The position numbers were made by a program, and so were the translations under genes. The notes beneath the pieces were generated by a model. It ran no database searches and had not been told where the DNA came from. It worked only from the letters and a program-made list of their open reading frames with translations. Positions 57,173 to 64,000 of a DNA stretch of 64,000 nt are shown one piece after another (within the stretch, counting starts at the first letter, position 1; the number at the start of each line of letters is the position of its first letter). This DNA is from DATCLS01 sp036563805. Its GTDB lineage: Bacteria > Actinomycetota > Acidimicrobiia > Acidimicrobiales > VFJN01. The stretch spans positions 1 to 64,000 of the forward strand of contig DATCLS010000002.1 of the NCBI GenBank assembly GCA_036563805.1. Reading direction: 5' to 3'.

Positions 57173-57967
57173 CTAGGGAGCGTCGCCGTCGGCGGTGGCG
57201 CCGCCGCGCCGGCGCAGCAGCCGTTCGACGCCGTCGAGGACGAGGCCCAAGCCGAAGGCGAAGTCGTCGAAGTCGTCGTCCCCGAGCATGCCGGCCGCCA
57301 GCGCCGCCTCGGCCTCCGGCAGCTGGCCGGACCCGGCCATGTGCGTCATCAGCGTGCCCATCGGGGCGCCCTCGCCGGCCTCGGTGCGGGCGACGTAGGC
57401 CACGAGCCGGGCGTGGCCGGCGATGAAGGCGCTCAGCGACAGCAGGACGCCCAGGCGCTCGAGGTAGGGGAGCCCGGTCGGGGCCAGCAGGCGTAGGCCC
57501 TGGTCCATGAGCTTCAGCTGGACCGGGCTGTTGAGGCCGGTCGGGTTGATGTCGGTCAGCCACGGGGAGGCGAGGTAGCGACCGAGCACGGCCCGCGCCC
57601 ACCGCTCGAGCCCGGCCCGCCACGGCGTCCCGGCCGGGATGTCCTCGAGCGCCGGCTCGAACGCCGCCTCGGCCATCACCGCCAGCAGCTCGTCCTTGCC
57701 GGACACGTGCCGGTACAGGGCCATCGTCGTGTAGCCGAGCCGCTCGGCCACCCGGGCCATGGACACGGCGCCCAGCCCGTCGGCGTCGGCGATCTCGATG
57801 GCGGCCTCGGCGATGCGCCGCAGGTTGAGGCCGCGCTGCGCCGACCGGCCCGGGTTCTCCCACCGGTGCCAGAGGTCGACGAGGCGGGCGGCCGCATCGG
57901 TTCGGTCCGGCTCGGCGCCGGTCCCGTCGGCGACTGTCCGCTCGGTGCTCTCCCGGTTGGCGGTCAC
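57173..57967 (-). CDS. TetR family repressor of the DrrAB-like transporter
   Basis: 264 residues from GTG 57967. An N-terminal extension of about 45 residues precedes the helix-turn-helix (RRIAEAAIEIADADGLGAVSMARVAERLGYTTMALYRHVSGKDELL), and the C-terminal half (WRAGLERWARAVLGRYLASPWL) matches the TetR_C group close to tetracycline repressor. It is divergent from a drug-exporter-type ABC operon with a 42-bp gap containing two identical palindromes, so it very probably represses that operon and itself. Confidence 0.93.
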   Translation of the reverse strand: MTANRESTERTVADGTGAEPDRTDAAARLVDLWHRWENPGRSAQRGLNLRRIAEAAIEIADADGLGAVSMARVAERLGYTTMALYRHVSGKDELLAVMAEAAFEPALEDIPAGTPWRAGLERWARAVLGRYLASPWLTDINPTGLNSPVQLKLMDQGLRLLAPTGLPYLERLGVLLSLSAFIAGHARLVAYVARTEAGEGAPMGTLMTHMAGSGQLPEAEAALAAGMLGDDDFDDFAFGLGLVLDGVERLLRRRGGATADGDAP

Positions 57968-57987
57968 GCCGTTGACTGTACCGCCAT

Positions 57988-58002
57988 GTGTATGCGATAC
58001 AC
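57988..58002. promoter_or_regulatory. TetR operator 1
   Basis: GTGTAT-GCG-ATACAC, a perfect 6-3-6 palindrome in the divergent gap between the TetR gene and the ABC exporter. It overlaps a TACACT -10 element (57998-58003) for the exporter; TTGACT (57972-57977) could be its -35 but the spacing of 20 bases is long. Confidence 0.8.
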
Positions 58003-58005
58003 TTT

Positions 58006-58020
58006 GTGTATGGAATACAC
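58006..58020. promoter_or_regulatory. TetR operator 2, over the exporter start codon
   Basis: GTGTAT-GGA-ATACAC has the same arms as operator 1, with centres 18 bp apart. It contains the ATG at 58010, so the first codons of the exporter form half of the operator and the mRNA is probably leaderless. Confidence 0.8.
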
Positions 58021-59020
58021 AGTCGACGTCCGAGGGCTCCGCAAGTCCTTCGGGGGGCGGGAGGTGCTGGCGGGCCTCGACCTGCGGGTCCGGCCCGGCG
58101 AGGTGTTCGCCCTGCTCGGCCCGAACGGGGCGGGGAAGACGACCACCGTCCGCATCCTGTCCACGCTGCTCCGGCCCGACGCCGGGCGGGTGGTCGTCGC
58201 CGGGTACGACGTGGTGGCCGAGCCGGGCGCTGCCCGGGGCGCCATCAGCCTGACCGGGCAGTACACCGCGGTCGACCAGATCCTGACCGGGCGCGAGAAC
58301 CTGGTCATGGTCGGACGGCTCCGGCGCTTGGGCCGGGCCGGGGCCCGGCGGCGGGCGGCCGAGCTGCTCGACCAGTTCGGCCTGGCCGACGCGGCCGACC
58401 GCCGGGTGGCCACCTATTCGGGCGGCATGCGGCGGCGGCTCGACCTGGCCATGAGCCTGGTCGTCCGCCCGGCCCTCCTGGTCCTCGATGAGCCGACCAC
58501 CGGGCTCGACCCCCGCAGCCGGCGCGACGTGTGGGAGGCCGTGACCGCGCTCGTGTCGTCCGGCGTGACCCTTCTGCTCACGACCCAGTACCTCGAGGAG
58601 GCCGACGCGCTGGCCGACCGCGTGGCCGTGATCGACCGCGGGCGTGCGGTGGCCGAGGGCACCCCGGCCGAGCTGAAGGCCCAGGTCGGCCGCGAGACCG
58701 TCGAGCTGGCCTACGCCGGCGCCGAGGCCGCGGCGCGGGCGGCCCGGGCCGCCCGCGCGCTGGCGGCCGCCGGCCGGGGCCCGGCCGTCGTCGAGGAGGC
58801 GGACCGCCCGGTCGTGCGGGTGGCCGGCGACGGCACCGCCGAGGACGTCCACCGGGTCCTCGACGCGGTGGCGGCGGTCGGGGCGCCCGCCGACCGGCTG
58901 ACGCTGCGCCGCCCGAGCCTCGACGAGGTGTTTCTCGCCCTCACCGACCGGCCCCCGGACGCGCCGGACGCGCCCGGCGCGTCCGGCGGGCCCGACGATT
59001 CCCTGGAGATGACGGCATGA
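58010..59020 (+). CDS. ABC transporter ATP-binding protein, DrrA-like
   Basis: 336 residues from ATG 58010; in-frame ATGs at 57986 and 57992 would lie within operator 1 and are less likely. Walker A GPNGAGKTTT, LTGQYTAVDQILTGRENL (typical of DrrA), signature YSGGMRRRLDLA, Walker B LLVLDEPTTGLDPR and switch His replaced by Gln in LTTQYLEEAD, as in other DrrA proteins. The C-terminal 100 residues are the DrrA-type accessory domain ending PSLDEVFLALTDR. With the next gene it forms a daunorubicin-resistance-type exporter for drugs or lipids. Confidence 0.95.
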   Translation: MEYTVDVRGLRKSFGGREVLAGLDLRVRPGEVFALLGPNGAGKTTTVRILSTLLRPDAGRVVVAGYDVVAEPGAARGAISLTGQYTAVDQILTGRENLVMVGRLRRLGRAGARRRAAELLDQFGLADAADRRVATYSGGMRRRLDLAMSLVVRPALLVLDEPTTGLDPRSRRDVWEAVTALVSSGVTLLLTTQYLEEADALADRVAVIDRGRAVAEGTPAELKAQVGRETVELAYAGAEAAARAARAARALAAAGRGPAVVEEADRPVVRVAGDGTAEDVHRVLDAVAAVGAPADRLTLRRPSLDEVFLALTDRPPDAPDAPGASGGPDDSLEMTA

Positions 59021-59835
59021 CGACACCACCGGCGACCGCCCCTGTGACCGCGCCCCTCTCCCCGCCCGCCCGCACCTGGCTCGACCCGCTGCGCGATGCG
59101 GCCATCTTCGTCGGGCGCAGCACCCGGCACAGCGTGCGGTCGGTCGACGCCGTGATCACGGCGATCGCCCTGCCGGTCGTGATCCTGTTGATGTTCGTGT
59201 ACGTGTTCGGCGGGGCGCTGCGTCCGTCGGGCGGCTACGTCGACTACGTCGTGCCCGGCATCATCCTGCTGTGCGCCGGGATGGGCGCCTCGACCACGGC
59301 CATCAAGGTCAACGAGGACATGACGACCGGCGTCATCGACCGGTTCCGGTCCATGCCGATCGCGGCCGCCGCCGTGCTGGCCGGGCACGTCGTGGCCAGC
59401 GTGGTCCGCAACCTGGCCTCCACGGTGGTCGTGCTGGGCGTGGCGCTGCTCGTCGGGTTCCGGCCCGAGGGCGACCCGGTCGCCTGGCTGGGCGTGGCCG
59501 GTCTGCTGGCGCTGTACATGACCGCCGTCTCGTGGCTGGCGGCCGCCTTCGGGCTGGTGGCCAGCGACGCCGAGGCGGCCGGCGCCTTCGCCTTCGGGAT
59601 CATGTTCCTGCCCTACGTGTCGAGCGCCTTCGTCCCGACCGACACGATGCCGAGCGCGTTGCGGGGCGTGGCCCAGCACCAGCCGGTGACGCCGATCATC
59701 GAGACGCTGCGCGGCCTGATGATGGGCACGCCGGTCGGCAGCCACGGGGCGGCGGCGCTGGCCTGGACCGTGGGCGGCGTCGTGGTGGGCACGGCGGCGG
59801 CCGCCGCCCTGTTCAGCCGGCGCACCGCCTCCTGA
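59017..59835 (+). CDS. ABC-2 type permease, DrrB-like
   Basis: 272 residues from ATG 59017, ATGA overlap with the ATPase gene. Six membrane helices; the block NEDMTTGVIDRFRSMPIAAAAVLAGHV and the end region VTPIIETLRGLMMG are characteristic of DrrB/ABC-2 permeases. It forms the membrane part of the TetR-regulated exporter. Confidence 0.95.
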   Translation: MTTPPATAPVTAPLSPPARTWLDPLRDAAIFVGRSTRHSVRSVDAVITAIALPVVILLMFVYVFGGALRPSGGYVDYVVPGIILLCAGMGASTTAIKVNEDMTTGVIDRFRSMPIAAAAVLAGHVVASVVRNLASTVVVLGVALLVGFRPEGDPVAWLGVAGLLALYMTAVSWLAAAFGLVASDAEAAGAFAFGIMFLPYVSSAFVPTDTMPSALRGVAQHQPVTPIIETLRGLMMGTPVGSHGAAALAWTVGGVVVGTAAAAALFSRRTAS

Positions 59836-59842
59836 CGGCGGA

Positions 59843-59873
59843 CCTGGCGGCGGGCCGGCGGGCCGCCGCCAGG
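59843..59873. terminator. Hairpin between convergent genes
   Basis: CCTGGCGGCGG (59843-59853) and CCGCCGCCAGG (59863-59873) enclose a 9-base loop, starting 7 bases after the permease stop. It is a likely two-way terminator for the exporter operon and the convergent LLM gene; there is no T-run. Confidence 0.6.
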
Positions 59874-59914
59874 CCGTGCTGGTCGGGCCCGGCCCGGGAG
59901 CGGCCGGGCCGCGG

Positions 59915-60745
59915 TCAGATCCCGGCCAGGGCCTTCCAGGCGCCGCGGGGGAGCGGGCCCCCGGGCGCGAGGAGCACCTGGAGGCACACGTGGTCGGCGC
60001 CGGCCGCCCGGTGCTCGGCCACCCGGGCGGCGATGGCGTCGACGTCGCCCCAGGCCACCAGGGCGTCGACGAGCCGGTCGCTGAGCCCGGACACGTCGTC
60101 GTCCGTGTAGCCCAGCCGCTTCCAGTTGTTCACGTAGTTGGGCAGGTTCGTGTAGCCGGCGATGGCCTCGCGGGCGATGCCCCGGGCGGCGGCGGGGCCG
60201 GTCTCCAGCACGACGCCCTGCTCGGGGGCGAGCAGGGCCTCGGGCCCGAGCACCTCGCGGGCCCGGGCCGTGTGCTCGGGGGTCACGAGGTAGGGGTGGG
60301 CGCCGGCCGACCGGTCGCGGGCCAGCGCCAGCATCCTGGGGCCGAGGGCGGCGAGGCACCGCCGGTCGGCGGGCACGTCGAGGTCGTCGAGGAACGCCCC
60401 CATGGCGGTCAGCGGTCGCCGCCACTCGTCGCCGATCAGCGGACCGTGGCTGACGCCCAGCCCGATCAGCGTGCGGTCGCGCTCCGCAGGGGAGAGGCCG
60501 GCCCACCAGGCGTTCGTCGCATCCGCCGTCTGCCGCCAGATGTTGAGGATGCCGCTGGCGACCGTGAGCGTGGACGTCGCCGCCCGCAGGCGGTCGAGGG
60601 CGCCGAACAGGTCGCCGCGGGCGTCGGGGATCCACACCGCCGTGTACCCCCACGACTCGAGCTCGGCCGCCGCCTCCGCCACCGCGCCGGGCTCGCCGAA
60701 GCGCAGCTCAGCCGACCAGATCCCGGTTCCCGTCAGCGCAGCCAT
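59915..60745 (-). CDS. LLM-class (luciferase-like) oxidoreductase, probably F420-dependent
   Basis: 276 residues from ATG 60745. The (beta/alpha)8 luciferase-like pattern is clear: AAAELESWGYTAVWIPDARGD, TLTVASGILNIWRQTADATN, LIGLGVSHGPLIGDEWRRP and AALGPRMLALARDRSAGAHPYLVTPEHTARARE. In actinobacteria this subgroup usually uses F420 rather than FMN; that is family knowledge, not seen directly. Substrate unknown. It is a single gene, convergent with the DrrAB operon. Confidence 0.92.
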   Translation of the reverse strand: MAALTGTGIWSAELRFGEPGAVAEAAAELESWGYTAVWIPDARGDLFGALDRLRAATSTLTVASGILNIWRQTADATNAWWAGLSPAERDRTLIGLGVSHGPLIGDEWRRPLTAMGAFLDDLDVPADRRCLAALGPRMLALARDRSAGAHPYLVTPEHTARAREVLGPEALLAPEQGVVLETGPAAARGIAREAIAGYTNLPNYVNNWKRLGYTDDDVSGLSDRLVDALVAWGDVDAIAARVAEHRAAGADHVCLQVLLAPGGPLPRGAWKALAGI

Positions 60746-61020
60746 GGGCCGAACCTACCCCGGCCGGGCGGTGCGCCCGCCCGGCGGCGAGCCGGCGCAC
60801 CTTGGCCCGGTCGATCGCCTCCAGCACGGTCACGGCGACCACGAGCAGGGCCAGCGAGGCGATCCAGGCCCCGGCGCCGGCAGGCCCTGGGCGGGGGCGA
60901 AGCGCTGGTGCGGCCGAACAGGCCGCGGATGACCCGCGGCACGACCGCCTGGTAGAGGCGACCACGGCCAGCACGTCGGCGGGGGCGGGCCGCAGGCGGT
61001 CCGGGGGTGGCGGGCTCCAT
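60729..61020 (-). pseudogene. Possible frameshifted small membrane protein
   Basis: From ATG 61020 one minus frame reads RLYQAVVPRVIRGLFGRTS, while a second frame carries DRLRPAPADVLAVVAS before it and GAWIASLALLVVAVTVLEAIDRAKVRRLAAG, a convincing membrane helix plus basic tail, after it. No single frame contains all parts. This looks like one small gene broken by two indels, but no homologue is recognised, so it could also be chance. Confidence 0.3.
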
Positions 61021-61158
61021 GCCGGCACGGGACCACGCCGGCGCCCGCTGGCGCCGGCGCCACCGGTGCCCAACCGTGGGTAACGACCGGGCGCACCCGG
61101 AGGGGAGGGGTGCGCAGCCGGGGGCCGGCCTCTCCGTCAGCGGAAGAGGAGTCTCGCC
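60746..61158. other. 413-bp stretch without an intact gene
   Basis: Apart from the possible broken minus-strand gene (60729-61020) there is no intact open frame with a family signal. The plus-strand end holds GGAAGAGGAG (61141-61150), the ribosome site of the frameshifted lipoprotein that follows. No promoter hexamers or hairpins stand out. Confidence 0.4.
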
Positions 61159-61683
61159 ATGCGCTGGGGTCGCTGGGGCCATCGTCTCGCCGCGCTGCTG
61201 CTGGCCGTCGCCGTCGGCAGCTGCCTGACCACCACGTCCCGACCACCGCGTCACCGGCCGGATCGTCACCGTCGGCGGCGCAGCCGGGGTGCGCCTGGCT
61301 GCGGCCGGAGCTGCGCTGGTTCGCCGGCGCCTACCTGAACCTGCTGGTCGTCGGCGGCCCGTCGCCGATCACCCCGGCCCCCGGCTTCCGGGCCACCGAG
61401 AACGGCGCGGCGGTCGAGCTGGGGCAGGGCCTGGGGGAGACGGCCGACGCCGTCCGGTTCAGCCGCACGCTCGTCGACGACCGGCGGTGCGGCGCCCACA
61501 CCGAGGCCGTCGTCGACGAAGACGGCGCCGAGGCCCTGGTCGGCGTCCGGCTGCTGATCGAGGGCGACGGCCTGGCCGAGGTGGAGACCTACGTGACCCG
61601 CGAGGGCGACTGCCCGTTCTTCGACCCCGCCGGCTTCGCGGCCGAGGACCGGCTGGGAGCACCAGGAGGCGCCGGCCAGCTGA
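61159..61683 (+). pseudogene. Lipoprotein with NTF2/SnoaL-like domain, two compensating frameshifts
   Basis: ATG 61159 has GGAAGAGGAG 9 bases upstream and starts a good lipoprotein signal (MRWGRWGHRLAALLLAVAVGSC). About 25 codons in, the coding signal moves to another frame, which reads CAWLRPELRWFAGAYLNLL, FRATENGAAVELGQGL, ALVGVRLLIEGDGLAEVETYVTR and CPFFDP, an NTF2/SnoaL-like fold. Near 61650 it returns to the first frame, giving GWEHQEAPAS and a TGA at 61681-61683. Start to stop is exactly 175 codons, so one missing and one extra base, or sequence errors, explain it. As read, no full-length protein is made. Confidence 0.6.
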
Positions 61684-61760
61684 CTCCGCCACCGGCGCCG
61701 CTCCGGACCCGCCCTGCCACCCGGCGCCGCCCCGGACCCGCTCTGGTACGTTCGGCCCCG

Positions 61761-62684
61761 GTGCGGCGCGTGGTGGCGGTGCTGGCCGCCGGGGCGCTGG
61801 CGATCGCCGCGTGTGGCGGGGACGGCGCCGGCGACGAGGGCGGGGGCGAAGGGGCGTCGGTCGCGCTCCGGGGCACGCTGCGGCGGGCCACGCTGTTCGA
61901 CACCCAGCGCGCCTTCTCGCTGACGTTGGAGCCGACCGGCGACCGCGACCTGGTGGTGGAGACGATCCAGCTGCGCACGCCGCTGTTCGAGACGGTCCCC
62001 GCCCAGCGGCGCGACTCGCGGGTCCGGGCCCGCGAGCGTGCCGTCGTCATGCCGCTGCGCTACGGCGAGGCCCGGTGCGCCGTCGAGGAGGCCGACGTCG
62101 AGGACGCCGACGACACCGACGCCGAGGACGCCGACGTCGAGGACGCCGATGTCGAGGACGCCGACGAGGCAGACGCCGACCACACCGACGCCCGGCCGGC
62201 CGAGCTGGTGGCGAGGGTGGACGGCGAGGAGGTGCGCCTCGAGCTCGCCGAGGTCCCCGACGACCTGCTGGCCGGGCTGCACGCCGCCGAGTGCCGGGTG
62301 GCGGACGTGCTCGACCAGGTCGACGTCCGTTTCGGCGAGCGCTGGGAGCCGGCCGGCCCCCGGGCGGTGGCGACCGACCTGGAGCTGGTCCAGCGGCGCG
62401 CCGGCGTGGAGGCGGCGGTCATGGAGTTCGAGGGCAACGTGATCTTCACGGTCGACCCGGGCGAGCCGGGCCTGGAGGTGGGCGGCGACCGGCGCTCGGA
62501 CCGGGCGAGGGTGGTGATCGAGGCCTCGCGCTGCGACCCCCACGCCCTCATCGAGTACAAGCGGAAGTTCATCCTCACGGCCAGGGTGCGGGTCGGCGAC
62601 GCCGAGCCGGTTCGGCTCGACGTGGAGGCCGAGGGCGTCGGCCGGCGGACGCTCGAACAGCTCCTGGCGACCTGCCTGGGCTGA
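61761..62684 (+). CDS. Lipoprotein with acidic Ala-Asp repeat
   Basis: 307 residues from GTG 61761. A lipoprotein signal peptide (VRRVVAVLAAGALAIAAC) is followed by a beta-rich domain (VALRGTLRRATLFDTQRAFSLTLEP). Residues about 108-144 are an acidic array of ED-AD(V/D/E) units (VEDADVEDADVEDADEADAD), encoded by 15-base repeats at 62086-62191. The rest has three spaced cysteines (ECRVADV, SRCDPHA, ATCLG). No family is recognised. The array might bind calcium or act as a spacer. The open frame continues upstream into the frameshifted gene, but the signal peptide fixes the start. Confidence 0.75.
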   Translation: MRRVVAVLAAGALAIAACGGDGAGDEGGGEGASVALRGTLRRATLFDTQRAFSLTLEPTGDRDLVVETIQLRTPLFETVPAQRRDSRVRARERAVVMPLRYGEARCAVEEADVEDADDTDAEDADVEDADVEDADEADADHTDARPAELVARVDGEEVRLELAEVPDDLLAGLHAAECRVADVLDQVDVRFGERWEPAGPRAVATDLELVQRRAGVEAAVMEFEGNVIFTVDPGEPGLEVGGDRRSDRARVVIEASRCDPHALIEYKRKFILTARVRVGDAEPVRLDVEAEGVGRRTLEQLLATCLG

Positions 62685-62744
62685 CGCGGCGGGGACGCGG
62701 AGGGTCCTCCGGGGCCGCGTCGACGTGTGCCAGGATCGCCGCCG

Positions 62745-64000
<1,256 letters not shown>

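Overview
The window is a stretch of very GC-rich (well above 70%) chromosomal DNA with almost no AT-rich islands, GTG starts beside ATG, many 4-base start/stop overlaps (ATGA, GTGA) and genes typical of high-GC Actinomycetota: an FHA-containing EssC/EccC-type ATPase, membrane-anchored Ser/Thr kinases, an F420/FMN luciferase-like oxidoreductase, a MoxR-DUF58-transglutaminase module and DrrAB-type transport. The gene content suggests Acidimicrobiia or a relative, but this is inference; no rRNA or other phylogenetic marker was available to test it. No phage, insertion sequence or CRISPR array was seen.

Layout. (1) 1-17,000: a secretion and phosphosignalling locus. An FHA-FtsK/SpoIIIE ATPase runs off the left edge. 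Divergent from it is an operon of a beta-propeller/FN3 surface protein, a MoxR AAA+ ATPase, a DUF58 protein and a transglutaminase-like membrane protein that has lost all three catalytic residues. Converging on it are a canonical Ser/Thr kinase and a pseudokinase paralogue that share an extracytoplasmic domain. (2) 17,149-21,581: glutamate synthase large subunit, with a 15-bp perfect hairpin over its stop codon. (3) 21,817-29,744: a minus-strand operon of two paralogous polytopic GT-C-like membrane proteins flanking two SDR epimerases, a GMC oxidoreductase and a small helical protein. (4) 29,862-37,766: a secreted/anchored hypothetical protein, then a four-gene overlapping operon (acyl-CoA reductase/HAD fusion, Zn alcohol dehydrogenase, LarA-like protein, PlsC-like acyltransferase) divergent from a TetR regulator, with a palindrome lying on both start codons. 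(5) 37,751-44,519: a secreted serine protease, then a cell-wall/alanine group (ddl, murF, MFS transporter, alanine dehydrogenase) and tRNA-Val. (6) 44,600-49,382: a truncated-haemoglobin remnant, an NhaA-DsbA fusion, a quinone-oxidoreductase-like gene with two perfect palindromes in its promoter, and a LysR regulator. (7) 49,562-57,121: an uptake/catabolism operon (amidohydrolase, EthD/DUF4286-like protein, SsuABC/TauABC-type transporter, D-aminoacylase-like amidohydrolase, acyl-CoA ligase). (8) 57,173-59,835: a TetR-controlled DrrAB-like exporter with twin identical operators. (9) 59,915-64,000: an LLM oxidoreductase, two small genes that look frameshifted, an acidic-repeat lipoprotein and a PHP-domain EndoQ-like endonuclease cut by the right edge.

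The best candidates for something undescribed are the 1-17 kb locus, which pairs a real kinase with a pseudokinase and a catalytically dead transglutaminase beside an FHA-EssC motor, and the TetR/FAR-HAD/ADH/LarA-like/PlsC operon, which combines lipid-reducing and acylating enzymes with a relative of a nickel-pincer racemase.
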